In this document: positions 29,353 through 40,061 of the stretch, piece by piece | Numbering within the stretch: the first letter of the stretch is position 1 | How the letters are laid out: every line of letters begins with the position of its first letter | From: Flavobacteriales bacterium | GTDB taxonomy: Bacteria > Bacteroidota > Bacteroidia > Flavobacteriales_G > JALEGO01 | Reading direction: 5' to 3' | Length of the DNA: 64,000 nt | Assembly: GCA_020628935.1 (NCBI GenBank) | Contig: JAHDEG010000009.1 | Location: forward strand, 1-64,000 | The notes under the pieces: model-generated | What the model was told of the DNA's origin: nothing | Databases searched by the model: none | Seen by the model: only the letters and a program-made list of their open reading frames with translations | Position numbers and translations under genes: made by a program

Positions 29353-31776
29353 TTATAATTTAAGGCCTAAAGTAACGTAAATATTACGACCTGTTGCAGG
29401 TAATATGCCGGGCCCAGGATATCCTGTAGCTCTTTGATTAAAATAATACTTGTTAAGCAAGTTATTTACACCCGCCTTAAATGATAGTTTTGTTAACGCA
29501 TACTGCATTGATACATCAGAAACCCAATACTGTGGAATAACACCAATAATAGCTGAGCTTGTTGCTTCAGCATTAGTTGCATCTGTGAATTGTTCACTAA
29601 CGTAGGTAAACTGATAGTTCATACTCAGCTTTTTCCATTTTAGGTCTACCCCAATTTTTAGATTCAACAATGGTACATACTCAACTTTATTACCCTCTAT
29701 TCCTCGAAAATTAGCATCAAAATAATTGCTATTGGTAAGTGCAAAATTACCAAACACATTAAACACAAGATTTTTTGACCAACCGCTAAAAAACCTTGAA
29801 ATATTTGCCTGTACAAATGACTCTAATCCATAATTTCTTGACTTAGCAATATTTGACCTATACCTGAACAAACTGAAATTTGTACTATCCGACTGCAGCA
29901 CTACCCCTATTCTATCGCTATACGATAAATAAAACACACTTAAATCATAAAAAATTTTGTTGCTGAAATTGCCTCTAATACCAACATCAGAATTAAAACC
30001 ACTTTCATCTTTAATATTAGGATCTATTCTAAAATTAGGGTTCGCTATGCGAACATCGTTAAAATTAATCGCTCGATAATTTTCTGAAAAATTTGCATAC
30101 ACCTCATGACTTTCTGTGAGTGTGTACAATACACCTAATCCCTTTAATAAAAAAGATCTGTTATAGCTTTTGGCTTCTGTACTATCATTTTCAAATAATA
30201 ACAAACCTGTTAGTGGGTGGTAATTATCTATAGAAAAACTTCCCTCTGAATTTGTACTAATAAACTCTCCTCTTAAACCGGGAATTAGTTTAATTTTTTC
30301 TCCAATTGGTATAATAGCTTCCGAAAAAAGGGCCGCATTATAACTAGGAAAACGATAACTACTTTGGCTTGGGTTACCTGGTTCTAAAAATGAAAAATCA
30401 GCATCATAACCACTACTAGCAGCTCCCTGTTCGCTCATGGTATTACCTCTATAAAGTCTACTACCAAACAATACCGAAATACCTTTTAGCTTTCCATTTA
30501 GCCGTTTCAGATACTTAGTCTCAACACCTTGGTTGGCAAAATCACCCGCAATTAAGTTCCTATTTCCTAATAAATCGCCTCTGTTTGGTGGGTCAAGTAC
30601 TCCTAGAGAGCTTCTGCTGGCAATTAAGCCAAACGTTTGAATTTTGAACTTATCATTGTTTTCAAATTTCTTTTCAAATCCTAGCGAAAAAACATTCCAG
30701 TTTACTCCAAACCAGTTTCTTTCTCGGTTAGATTGCCTTGGGTCGTCTTCAAACTGAGCATCAGTTAAACCACCAGGTTGTTGTGCTAAATAATTGAGAT
30801 GGGTAACATTTAAACTAAGTGAAGAAGTACTACTAAAATCGTAATTAAACAATCCTCCAACAGTATGTAAATTAATTTCTGAATTTGGTCTAAAACAATC
30901 ACTTCTTCTAAACTGATAAAATGTGTAATATCTAAATTTCCCAAAACTTCCACCAATAGCTGTGTAGCTATTTAAAAAATTAAATGAGCCTACTGTTTGG
31001 TATGTCTCTAGGCTAATAGGTTTATCCTTATCGCCTTCCTTTAATTTAAAATTAAGCATTCCTCCGAACTGAGTGCCATATTGTAAAGAACCAGCACCCC
31101 TTACTAATTCTATCTTATCAACAGCATCTAAGGGTGGCATGTAATATGTTTCAGGGTAGCCTAAAGCATCTGCACTAATGTCATAACCATTTTGGCGAGT
31201 ATTAAAGTTTGATGTACGATGTGGACTCAACCCTCTTCCTCCAATTGAAAGCTGCAATCCTGCACAATCTGACTCCCATATATTTAAGCCAGATACTTTT
31301 GCAAAAACCTCTCTTGCATTTGCTGCAGCTTTGTTACCACTTACATTGTTTACTGATATTACTTCACTTTTTTTTCCAGCATAAATAGACGTACCTTCTA
31401 TACGCTTAAGCTTGGTAATGCCAAAAAGAGATTCTTCTGTTTCACTATTTGGTAAAACTTTAACTGTATTTAAGTTAGTTGTTATAGGGTTTAGCCGAAT
31501 TACTTTGTTAATTGACCAATTATCTGATGTAAATGTAAATGTGACCTGCTCATAACCCAACTGAAAAACCATTGCCTTATGAGTACCTTCTTTTGACAAC
31601 TGAAGATTAACTTGTCCTTTTTTATTTGTTCTTAAAGATGTTTTATCATCTATAACAACTTGAACATCTTCTAAAGCATTTTTCTTGTTATCAGTTACTT
31701 TTAGGGCAAAATCGAATGTTTGTGCTAAAAAAAGCCCTGGGAGAAAGAGTATAAATATGCTTGCTAAAAACCGCAT
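29353..31776 (-). CDS. TonB-dependent outer-membrane receptor with carboxypeptidase-like N-terminal domain
   Basis: VNNVSGNKAAANAREVFAKVSGLNIWESDCAGLQLSIGGRGLSP plug, VRGAGSLQYGTQFGGMLNFKL, C-terminal beta-barrel strands. ATG at 31776 overlaps the upstream stop (TAATG). Confidence 0.92.
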   Translation of the reverse strand: MRFLASIFILFLPGLFLAQTFDFALKVTDNKKNALEDVQVVIDDKTSLRTNKKGQVNLQLSKEGTHKAMVFQLGYEQVTFTFTSDNWSINKVIRLNPITTNLNTVKVLPNSETEESLFGITKLKRIEGTSIYAGKKSEVISVNNVSGNKAAANAREVFAKVSGLNIWESDCAGLQLSIGGRGLSPHRTSNFNTRQNGYDISADALGYPETYYMPPLDAVDKIELVRGAGSLQYGTQFGGMLNFKLKEGDKDKPISLETYQTVGSFNFLNSYTAIGGSFGKFRYYTFYQFRRSDCFRPNSEINLHTVGGLFNYDFSSTSSLSLNVTHLNYLAQQPGGLTDAQFEDDPRQSNRERNWFGVNWNVFSLGFEKKFENNDKFKIQTFGLIASRSSLGVLDPPNRGDLLGNRNLIAGDFANQGVETKYLKRLNGKLKGISVLFGSRLYRGNTMSEQGAASSGYDADFSFLEPGNPSQSSYRFPSYNAALFSEAIIPIGEKIKLIPGLRGEFISTNSEGSFSIDNYHPLTGLLLFENDSTEAKSYNRSFLLKGLGVLYTLTESHEVYANFSENYRAINFNDVRIANPNFRIDPNIKDESGFNSDVGIRGNFSNKIFYDLSVFYLSYSDRIGVVLQSDSTNFSLFRYRSNIAKSRNYGLESFVQANISRFFSGWSKNLVFNVFGNFALTNSNYFDANFRGIEGNKVEYVPLLNLKIGVDLKWKKLSMNYQFTYVSEQFTDATNAEATSSAIIGVIPQYWVSDVSMQYALTKLSFKAGVNNLLNKYYFNQRATGYPGPGILPATGRNIYVTLGLKL

Positions 31777-33107
31777 TAATAAGGATAGGGCAACACCCAA
31801 CTATTTCTGTTTTTTAAATCTCTACTAATTGTTGCTAAATCAACATTAGCTTTTATAAACGGCTTTGATCCTTTACCATTTAGGGTTGCGAATGACTGTG
31901 CATATATTTTTGGATTTTTAATTCCGTAAGCTTTGTATTCATCCTTCAAAAAATGAGCAAATTGCAATATCATATCTGGCTGTGTGGCCATCATTTTTAT
32001 CTGATTTGGAGTAAGATAATTGCTGTTATTCACTTCTTGCTGATAGTTTAAATTGTTTTCATCCTTAATTATAAAAGTTATATAACCTGCTTTTTCCATT
32101 AGCATCACCCTCCAACTAAATCTATAGCCCTCTTCTGACCAATAAACGTTGCTCGAATAAGCCAAATGCCTTAAAGGAATTATAACTTGAACTAATACAA
32201 AAATAGCCAGAAATAAGAAGCTGCCTCTACCTATTTGTGGGGAGTTATTCACCGAATTAAATGATTTTTTTTCTATCAGCAACTGAAACTTATTGAAAGA
32301 GAAAAATACTAAGTTAAGCCCAATCATAAAGAAAGGAAACATACCTATGGGAAACAAAACCCAGGTAGCCAAATGGAATACGATTACTGAAAAATAAGCC
32401 ACTTTTCTAGTTTTATTTTTTAGTAAAAAAATCCATATAAAAAGATCAAAAGCAGCACCAAACCAACTGAATAAATAAGCTGTTTGTTTATAATCAAACA
32501 AGCCGCCTAAAATAGGCAAACCAGCTTTAGCCCTTAACCAAAGAGCGAGTGGCTGTGCGTTAGCTAGCCATTCATAATTTAGCTTAGCCAATCCTGCAAA
32601 AAAATACAAAACACATATTTGAAACTTAATAAGAAAAATATAAAACAACGGTATTCTACTCCGTTTTACACTGGGAAATAAATAAGCATCAATAGAAAAA
32701 GCTCTATGAGCTGGCATAAAAATTAATAGAAAAGCCACTACAGTTACAAAATAGTAATGGTTTAAATAGTTGGTTTTATCTATTAACTCAACATAGGTAA
32801 AAGAAAAGAAAAATAAGAGCGTATTTAATCTGTAAAAAGCTCCTAATGCGATACATAATGCGGATATAGCAAGCAACAAAAAAATAGCGTACATGCCTAG
32901 TTCTCCGAATGGCTTAACCCAATCAAATCCTAAATATGTGAAATAATACGTTGGCTTAACATACATTTCGGTTATCCACCCGTAATAATAAAAACGAACT
33001 ACTGAAAAGCTTAATAGTAACCCAAATGCTATTCTAAAAACAATCAGCGGAGCAATGGCAACTTGCTGTTGTAACGTATTTTTAATCGACTTTAATCTAA
33101 AAATCAT
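31776..33107 (-). CDS. HTTM (vitamin K-dependent gamma-carboxylase-like) membrane protein
   Basis: Multi-TM; LNHYYFVTVVAFLLIFMPAHRAFSIDA, KFQICVLYFFAGLAKLNYEWL. Confidence 0.8.
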   Translation of the reverse strand: MIFRLKSIKNTLQQQVAIAPLIVFRIAFGLLLSFSVVRFYYYGWITEMYVKPTYYFTYLGFDWVKPFGELGMYAIFLLLAISALCIALGAFYRLNTLLFFFSFTYVELIDKTNYLNHYYFVTVVAFLLIFMPAHRAFSIDAYLFPSVKRSRIPLFYIFLIKFQICVLYFFAGLAKLNYEWLANAQPLALWLRAKAGLPILGGLFDYKQTAYLFSWFGAAFDLFIWIFLLKNKTRKVAYFSVIVFHLATWVLFPIGMFPFFMIGLNLVFFSFNKFQLLIEKKSFNSVNNSPQIGRGSFLFLAIFVLVQVIIPLRHLAYSSNVYWSEEGYRFSWRVMLMEKAGYITFIIKDENNLNYQQEVNNSNYLTPNQIKMMATQPDMILQFAHFLKDEYKAYGIKNPKIYAQSFATLNGKGSKPFIKANVDLATISRDLKNRNSWVLPYPY

Positions 33108-33159
33108 TATGCCTTAGCTTAAAAAATTAAGGCACGATGATTTTAAAACTAAGCAGCTA

Positions 33160-34305
33160 TTAATCGCCATCATTATCTTGGTAGGTAATTAAAACACCCA
33201 AATTAGAAGGCATGTCTGTCTTTAGCAAAACAACTTGCTTCTGAATGTTATTATAAATTTGATTTAAGGCATCAACACTATCGTATACTCTTTCAGACAA
33301 AGGGTCATTTAGGGCAGATAAATCATCAATAATTACATCAAACTGATTGTTTATCGCATCACTTAATAAACCGTTATCATATTTTGCATCTAAAAAATTT
33401 AAATAATCATCCAACCCTTGAGCTTCATTTCCTCCTACACCATTAAAAATATTCTTAATTGCTTTTACATGTTCTACAGCTAACTTAATGGATTGCATAC
33501 TGTACTTAGCTTCTACTTGATCTGGTCTTTGAATATTAGCTGTGCGTTTTCCTAACGGAATACCAATTCTAGCATTTTTAAATAATTCGAAATCTAAATT
33601 TAATTGATTAACCAATAAACTAATTGGGCTATCGGCACTATTATCAATATTATCTCCAAAAGTTGAGCTTCTAGTCTCCCAATCAGCAATCACTAAACTC
33701 ATGTTTTGAGACATGTCATCTAAAATAAGATCCACATAATTAAATATTAGCCCTACGTCAATACCTGTTAAATTTTCATACGCAAGGTTATTATATAAAA
33801 GGTAATCTAAAGCAGGTAAGCCTTTAGCGTCCAAATTGGTTGGGGAAGTGAGGTCTGTACCAAACTGCTGAATGTTATCTTCAATTTTTGCCGTGTCAGA
33901 AGGGAACGTGTTAATATTTGATCTGAGTTGAATTTCGTCAGCTTTATAAAACTCAAAAGCAGAGGCATCTTGCCATACTAAATATGTCTCTTCAAATGCA
34001 AGCTGAACTTCATTAAAGTTAGATGCAGTTGACTCATTCTTAAACAATTCAAATGCACTTATTAAATTCTCATTACTTAATTGAAATTGCTTGTATGCTG
34101 GTAAAATAATGTCATCAGCATAGTTTTTTAGCATTACACTTCTATCAAAAGCACCTGAATCATACAGGCATGATCCATCATCTTCTTTTGCTTTTTTGTT
34201 GTAATTAGTAGCTGTTTCATCGGTACAACCCTCTTTTTTACACCCTATAAAAACGAAAAAAACCGCTACAGCAGTTAAACTTAAAATAACATTATTTTTC
34301 ATCAT
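33160..34305 (-). CDS. Imelysin-family (EfeO/IrpA-like) lipoprotein with N-terminal GCTD motif
   Basis: Start set to MMKNN, giving lipobox FVFIGCKKEGCTDETATNYNKKAKEDDGSCLYD; imelysin-like helices (PALDYLLYN, IGIPLGKRTANIQRPDQVEAKYS). Confidence 0.8.
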   Translation of the reverse strand: MMKNNVILSLTAVAVFFVFIGCKKEGCTDETATNYNKKAKEDDGSCLYDSGAFDRSVMLKNYADDIILPAYKQFQLSNENLISAFELFKNESTASNFNEVQLAFEETYLVWQDASAFEFYKADEIQLRSNINTFPSDTAKIEDNIQQFGTDLTSPTNLDAKGLPALDYLLYNNLAYENLTGIDVGLIFNYVDLILDDMSQNMSLVIADWETRSSTFGDNIDNSADSPISLLVNQLNLDFELFKNARIGIPLGKRTANIQRPDQVEAKYSMQSIKLAVEHVKAIKNIFNGVGGNEAQGLDDYLNFLDAKYDNGLLSDAINNQFDVIIDDLSALNDPLSERVYDSVDALNQIYNNIQKQVVLLKTDMPSNLGVLITYQDNDGD

Positions 34306-34320
34306 AAAATATATTTTAAA

Positions 34321-34353
34321 AAATCTTCCTTGGCGGAACGCCAAGGAAGATTT
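34321..34353 (-). terminator. Strong hairpin between the DUF4856-like and imelysin genes (terminator/attenuator)
   Basis: Perfect 15-bp stem AAATCTTCCTTGGCG-GAA-CGCCAAGGAAGATTT, A/T runs on both sides, just after the 34367 stop (minus strand). Confidence 0.85.
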
Positions 34354-34366
34354 TTTTTCAAACAAA

Positions 34367-35563
34367 TTATAGTACTTCCTTTACTGCATCTAAATTATAA
34401 ATTGTACTCAATAAATCTCTGGCTTGCTCTAAGCTAGCTTGAGAAACTGTATAAAAATTATCTCCAATAATTTCATCAACCTGAGTAATTTGAGAACTCA
34501 TAATTTTTGCGTCAGCATAGTATTTGAGACTTCTGTAAAAAGCAACAGCTTCAGATAAAGAATGATTTCTCAGAGCATCGTCACCAAAAGTTTCGGTTTC
34601 CATGGCAGCATTTAAATAATGAATCGCAGTAGAGGCAAATACCTTCTCTAATTCTGGTCTAATTGCTGAGGCAGCCTCATTTTTGGCCTCATCGTCTTTA
34701 GCTGAAATAGCGGCTCTCCCTTTCAAGAAAAGATCCATTATAGTTTCATTTAACCCTAAAACACCGTCTCTTTTGTCAGCGTATTTACCAACAAAAACTA
34801 CCCCATCAGTATTCGTAGGAAAATTTGTAGACACTCCAAAATAACCAAACGCCTCGTCCCAGTGATGTTCCATGGTAGTATAATACTTTCCGTTAGCTGC
34901 ATCAACAGCCGTGCTGTTATCAACATTGTCTCCAATTTTGCCTTCACGAGTATAAACCTCGACCATTTGGTAATAAAGCACAGCACCCATTAACCCTTTT
35001 TCAATTAACTGAGTGTATTCTACACCATTTGCTGAACATAAGTATTTTTTTGTTCCAGTAGTACTATTTACAATACCTGCTACTCCGTTTGAACCATTAA
35101 CATCAGAATTACTTATAATACTAATACTGTCAAAATAGCTTTTGAAAAGATCAACATCTAAAACGAAACACTTGTTTTCTAATTGCTTAGTAGAGCTATT
35201 TAAATCGCTACTTACAAATGCATTATTACTGTTAGAAAACATATCTAATAATCGTTGTTTATCTAAAACAGCACCATCATCGGCTGAAGATAAATAAACC
35301 TTCATTTCAGCCAGCATATTTAGTCTATCTGTCTGACCAGAGTAACTAACAGTACTGTTATTATTCTCATCTTTAAACTCATATGTTTCCGGAATGTTTA
35401 GCATAGAATGATGGTGAATAGTATCGTACATACACGTGCCATCATCATCTTTGGCTTTTTCATCATAATTGGTTGCTTTCTCATCTGTACAACCCTCTTT
35501 TTTACAAGAAACAAACATTGTTAATGCTAAGCAGGCTAATAATACCGTAGATCTTAATTTCAT
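34367..35563 (-). CDS. DUF4856-like lipoprotein with N-terminal GCTD motif
   Basis: Lipobox TMFVSCKKEGCTDEKATNYDEKAKDDDGTCMYD; HHWDEAFGYFGVSTNFPT. Confidence 0.8.
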   Translation of the reverse strand: MKLRSTVLLACLALTMFVSCKKEGCTDEKATNYDEKAKDDDGTCMYDTIHHHSMLNIPETYEFKDENNNSTVSYSGQTDRLNMLAEMKVYLSSADDGAVLDKQRLLDMFSNSNNAFVSSDLNSSTKQLENKCFVLDVDLFKSYFDSISIISNSDVNGSNGVAGIVNSTTGTKKYLCSANGVEYTQLIEKGLMGAVLYYQMVEVYTREGKIGDNVDNSTAVDAANGKYYTTMEHHWDEAFGYFGVSTNFPTNTDGVVFVGKYADKRDGVLGLNETIMDLFLKGRAAISAKDDEAKNEAASAIRPELEKVFASTAIHYLNAAMETETFGDDALRNHSLSEAVAFYRSLKYYADAKIMSSQITQVDEIIGDNFYTVSQASLEQARDLLSTIYNLDAVKEVL

Positions 35564-35696
35564 CTTATTCTTATTTAGACTTATTATAAATAACGATTCA
35601 AAAGTACACGATTATCTCAGCTTAACGCTACCACATTTTAGGTATAATAAAATATATTAGCCCAATATATTCACAACAAAAAGATATTGGTTACAC

Positions 35697-36557
35697 TTGC
35701 ACATGCAAAAAAATTTAGCAGAGATTATTCAAGTTTTTATTGGCGTTATTTTGGCCAGTATAGGGTTAAAAGCTTTTTTATTACCCAACGGCTTTTTAGA
35801 TGGAGGCGCAACAGGAATAGCCATATTAATTAAAGAAATTTATAATGTTAATATTTCTATCACAATTCTTTTAGTTAGCCTTCCATTCTTTGTACTTGCC
35901 TGGTTCACTATCTCAAAAAAAGTTGTCATAAAATCCATTTTTTCAATTCTTCTTCTCGTCATAATTATTCATTTCGAAAACTTTACATCCATTACAACCG
36001 ATAAGCTACTCATTGCTATTTTTGGCGGATTATTTCTAGGTGCAGGTATTGGCTTAGCTATTAAAAACGGAGCAGTACTTGACGGATCAGAAATTTTAGG
36101 GATTTTTATCAATCAACAATTCGGTATTAGTATAGGCAGGGTAATACTATTATTTAACTGCGTGCTATTTGTCATTACGGCACTAATTCTTTCTACCGAA
36201 GTTGCCATGTACTCAATACTAACCTTTCTAATAACAGCAAAAGTTATAGACTTTACCATAAAAGGCTTTGAAGACTATGTAGGCCTAATGATTATTTCTG
36301 AAAAAGGAGCTTTTTTAGAAGAGCAACTCACCAAACAAATCGGTATTGGCATTACAAACTACGCAACATTGAGAGGTTCTGGTAAAAGCGGAAAAATAAA
36401 GAACCAAAACGCGATACACACGGTTATTAACAGAATAGATATTAAACGAACCTACAATCTTATTGAGAAAATAGACGAAAGCGCATTCATAATAGAGTTT
36501 GACGTAAATAACGTACAAGGAGGTAAACTAAAAAAATACTTCACAAAAGCTGATTAA
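35697..36557 (+). CDS. YitT-family (DUF2179) membrane protein
   Basis: GVILASIGLKAFLLPNGFLDGGATGIAIL; C-terminal DUF2179-like domain GFEDYVGLMIISEKG. Confidence 0.88.
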   Translation: MHMQKNLAEIIQVFIGVILASIGLKAFLLPNGFLDGGATGIAILIKEIYNVNISITILLVSLPFFVLAWFTISKKVVIKSIFSILLLVIIIHFENFTSITTDKLLIAIFGGLFLGAGIGLAIKNGAVLDGSEILGIFINQQFGISIGRVILLFNCVLFVITALILSTEVAMYSILTFLITAKVIDFTIKGFEDYVGLMIISEKGAFLEEQLTKQIGIGITNYATLRGSGKSGKIKNQNAIHTVINRIDIKRTYNLIEKIDESAFIIEFDVNNVQGGKLKKYFTKAD

Positions 36558-36583
36558 TCAAAAAGATAGCCACTAAAAATTCT

Positions 36584-36680
36584 GGGCGTGCCCCTGATTA
36601 AATCAGGGTCAGGCCATACGTTTTACGCTTCATTCGCTAAGCTCATTGCAGGGTACCACTGCTGCCCTTCACGCAAAAAA
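36584..36680 (+). repeat. Direct repeat pair II, copy 1 (GGGCGT...ACGCAAAA)
   Basis: 91-nt core aligns ungapped to 39801-39891 with 4 mismatches; internal hairpin CCCTGAT-TAA-ATCAGGG. Confidence 0.95.
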
Positions 36681-36688
36681 AATAAAAT

Positions 36689-36721
<33 letters not shown>

Positions 36722-36768
36722 TCTTTAGGCACGTTTATTTCCTATCTTAGTTTCATAACATTGTAATT

Positions 36769-39700
36769 ATGAATTCAACATATAAAGCGCTCATTTTATT
36801 TTCCTATATTTTACTCTTTGCTAATTATAGCTACGGACAGAGTGTAGGCGTAAACTCAGATGGCTCTGCACCAGACGCTTCTGCCATTTTAGATGTAAAA
36901 TCTACCACAAAAGGCTTACTCGTACCACGAATGACTACAGTACAACGTAATAATATAACATTGCCCGCAACAGGCTTATTAGTATTTGATACTGACGAAG
37001 ATGCACTATATGTAAACACAGGCACGGGTGCTTCACCAGTATGGGAGCAAGAATTAACAGATAATAACCAAACAGGTTGGAGCTTAACAGGAAACTCAGG
37101 TACCTCTACCGGAACTAATTTCTTAGGCACAACCGATGCTAGAGACTTAGTTTTTAGAACTAATAACACTGAGAAAGCAAGAATAAGAAGCAATGGTAAT
37201 TTTGGTTTAGGAATTATAAACCCAGCGAGTAAACTACATGTTTCAGACGGTAATAGCGTTTCCTCAAGCTTATATACTACAGACTACCAAATTATTTCTG
37301 CACAAAACACAGCTCCAGGTTTTAATATAATTTCTTCATCAAGTAGTTCAGCAGCACATCGGGGTGTTTTTAAAGCTACCAGATCAAGAGGCTCTTTATC
37401 CTCCCCTACTAGAGTACAAAATGGTGACCAAACATTTTCACTATTAGGTTCAGGTTACGATGGTACAAATAATTTAGCAACAGCGGGTATAAGTTTTTTA
37501 GTTGACGGAACAACCAATACCAATGTAATACCACAGGCAATAATTTTTGAAACCTCAGAAACCACTGGACGAAATGAAAGACTTAGAATAGCTGCCGATG
37601 GTAATGTAGGTATAGGTACAAGTGATCCTGCTGCAAAATTAGAAGCAGTAACCAACAGTTCATTAGCCTATTCGGCAACAACCCAATCTATCACTACAGG
37701 GGCATCTGATGTACTACTACTTTCTAACAACAACGCAAATGCAAATGTAACCTACTTAAAATTTCAGAATAGATTTTCTGGAAGTTCAATGGCACGTATC
37801 GGACTTGTACACGATGGCGGAGCTGATGGATCTCTGGTTTTTCAAACAAGAAATGGTGGCGGACAAACAACTGAGAAAATGCGACTACATCGAAACGGAA
37901 ATGTAGGTATTGGAACAGATAACCCCGTCTCCAGGTTAGATATTGACAATGGTAAATTAAGTATTGAATCTGCCAGTAACGGAAGAAACTGGCTATTTGG
38001 AAGCACGACAGCTACTTCTTCAGGTTTATCTATAAACTATAGAGGAACAGAAGATAAAATTGTATTTGCCCCTATTGGCAGTACTGGTGGCAACTTTCAA
38101 CTACAAATTGATAATGCAAATTCTCAAACTTTTCCTAATTATTCCTTTATTGGGGATAACAATACAGGCATGAGAAATGTTACAAGTTCACCTGACATGT
38201 TACGTTTTACAACAGGGGGAATAGATAGATTAACTATAAATAGCGCAGGAAATGTCGGAATAAATGAACTAAGTCCAGACGAAAAACTACACGTTGTTGG
38301 CTCCATAAAAATGGAAGACGGAAACCAAGGAGCAAACAAAATATTAGTGTCTGACGCAAATGGTGTGGGTAGTTGGCAAAATGCAAGCTCTGTTAGTGCA
38401 GGCATATATGGCGGTAATGGTACAACTCCTAGCGCAACAGCAGTTACTGTAACCGATAATATTAACTTTGATAGCAACACCCTTTTTATTGATGGCACTA
38501 AAAATGAAGTGGGTATTGGAACAAACTCTACAGTTGCAAAATTAACATTAAGAGGTATTGTATCGGGTGAACTAAGATTACTCGATTTAAGAAATAATTT
38601 TGGAGCAGCAAACGATATAACATCTATAAGAATTGATGCGGGTGGAGGAGCTAATTCAGGAACGTTTTTAAAACACATGAGACAAGGTGTTGCTGGAGGT
38701 GATTTCGCAATTTTTACATCGGCAACTTCAACAGGAACTTCATTTGAACGATTTAGAATTAGTAAGGATGGTAATGTAGGTGTTGGAACTGACGACCCTA
38801 AAACAAAGTTGCAAGTAAGTGGCACACACTTAATAACAGGTTCAGACGGAGCTGGAGACCCTAGTGCAGATGGTTTAGCTTTAGACTACACAGCTACCGA
38901 AGCACGAATTCGAGCTGCAGATGCTGTAAATGGGGGCGACATGCCGTTAACCTTTTACACGTCCGAAGGCGGCTCCGTAGAAGAAAAACTTAGAATTGAT
39001 CCTTTTGGAAATGTTGGAATAGGATCATCTTCTCCAACTGAACAACTACACGTTTCATCTGAAACAGATCATACATGGAAAAGAGAAGTGTATGGAACTA
39101 ACCCTGGCACTATAAGAATTGACTGGAGAAGAGGTACTAGAACTGCTCCATTAGCACCTGCTGTAAATGATGAGATAAGCTTGCTTAGCTTCTATACTGG
39201 CGGCTCATCAGGTGGGGTATTTGCGAATCCCTCTGTAGAAATAAAAGCTAAAATAGCCAGTATGGGTTCTGCAGTTTCAAATACAGATCTAAAATTTAAC
39301 GTAATAACTAGTGCCACGGGTCTGCCGATTGAAGCTATGACCATTAAAGGGCTTACTGGTAATGTGGCTATTGGCAATGTTGGAACCGTAGACGAAAAAC
39401 TTGTAGTTCGTGGCAACGTAAAAGCTATTTCTTTTATAGCTACAGCTGCGAGTACGGGCGCATACAAGTACAACACAACATCAAATATGAGCGTACCCGA
39501 TTACGTTTTTGAAAACTACTTTGACAGCAATACCAAAAACAACCCAGAATACAAACTACTTTCCCTCAACAAGCTAGACTCTTACATAAAAAAGAACAAG
39601 CACTTACCAAGAGTGCCAAGTCGCGAGCAAATATTAAAAGATGGTGCTATAAACCTACAAGCCTTAGGTATGGTAACTTTAGAAAAAGTAGAAGAGGCGC

Positions 39701-39783
39701 ATTTATACATTTTAGAGCTTGAAAATAAAAACCAGCAGTTAGAAAAACGTATTAAGCGACTAGAAAAATTAATCTCTAAGTAA
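36769..39783 (+). CDS. Large exported surface/tail-fibre-like protein with GNVGIGTxxP repeats and C-terminal coiled coil
   Basis: Signal peptide [18 protein letters not shown]; recurring [57 protein letters not shown]-term [10 protein letters not shown]...[27 protein letters not shown]...[21 protein letters not shown]. Confidence 0.85.
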   Translation: MNSTYKALILFSYILLFANYSYGQSVGVNSDGSAPDASAILDVKSTTKGLLVPRMTTVQRNNITLPATGLLVFDTDEDALYVNTGTGASPVWEQELTDNNQTGWSLTGNSGTSTGTNFLGTTDARDLVFRTNNTEKARIRSNGNFGLGIINPASKLHVSDGNSVSSSLYTTDYQIISAQNTAPGFNIISSSSSSAAHRGVFKATRSRGSLSSPTRVQNGDQTFSLLGSGYDGTNNLATAGISFLVDGTTNTNVIPQAIIFETSETTGRNERLRIAADGNVGIGTSDPAAKLEAVTNSSLAYSATTQSITTGASDVLLLSNNNANANVTYLKFQNRFSGSSMARIGLVHDGGADGSLVFQTRNGGGQTTEKMRLHRNGNVGIGTDNPVSRLDIDNGKLSIESASNGRNWLFGSTTATSSGLSINYRGTEDKIVFAPIGSTGGNFQLQIDNANSQTFPNYSFIGDNNTGMRNVTSSPDMLRFTTGGIDRLTINSAGNVGINELSPDEKLHVVGSIKMEDGNQGANKILVSDANGVGSWQNASSVSAGIYGGNGTTPSATAVTVTDNINFDSNTLFIDGTKNEVGIGTNSTVAKLTLRGIVSGELRLLDLRNNFGAANDITSIRIDAGGGANSGTFLKHMRQGVAGGDFAIFTSATSTGTSFERFRISKDGNVGVGTDDPKTKLQVSGTHLITGSDGAGDPSADGLALDYTATEARIRAADAVNGGDMPLTFYTSEGGSVEEKLRIDPFGNVGIGSSSPTEQLHVSSETDHTWKREVYGTNPGTIRIDWRRGTRTAPLAPAVNDEISLLSFYTGGSSGGVFANPSVEIKAKIASMGSAVSNTDLKFNVITSATGLPIEAMTIKGLTGNVAIGNVGTVDEKLVVRGNVKAISFIATAASTGAYKYNTTSNMSVPDYVFENYFDSNTKNNPEYKLLSLNKLDSYIKKNKHLPRVPSREQILKDGAINLQALGMVTLEKVEEAHLYILELENKNQQLEKRIKRLEKLISK

Positions 39784-39800
39784 ACCCAACCGTTTTAATT

Positions 39801-39897
39801 GGGCGTGCCCCTGAAAAAATCAGGGTCAGGCCATACGTTTTACGCTTCATTCGCTAAGCTCATTGCAGGGTGCCACTGCTGTCCTTCACGCAAAAAA
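39801..39897 (+). repeat. Direct repeat pair II, copy 2 (GGGCGT...ACGCAAAA)
   Basis: 91-nt core, 4 mismatches to 36584-36674; hairpin stem CCCTGA/TCAGGG kept, loop changed. Confidence 0.95.
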
Positions 39898-39920
39898 CTA
39901 CAAATAATTTTATTTATAGC

Positions 39921-40052
39921 CCGGAATGTAGAAAATAGCCTTTGCTTTTGTATACCTGTATTTATCATTTTATGAAAGCGACCCTGTGAAGCTCTTCGTA
40001 AAATGTATATAAATACGGTTTTACAAAGAGTAAAGCTATGCCGAAATGCCGG
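39921..40052. repeat. Long imperfect inverted repeat (~60-nt arms, ~11-nt loop)
   Basis: Left arm 39921-39979 and reverse complement of 39991-40052 share CCGG, ATAGC, TTTGTA, GTATTTAT, CATTTTA(T/C)GAA, GC in register. Confidence 0.7.
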
Positions 40053-40061
40053 AAACAGCTC

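Noticed and set aside
38139-38825. 228-aa minus-strand ORF opposite the NVGIGT-repeat gene
   Set aside because: Antisense shadow of a repetitive CDS with biased codons; residues mirror the sense repeats and there is no start context.
36769-39783. Prophage tail-fibre locus
   Set aside because: The C-terminal region resembles tail-fibre/S74-like proteins, but there is a signal peptide and no other phage genes nearby.
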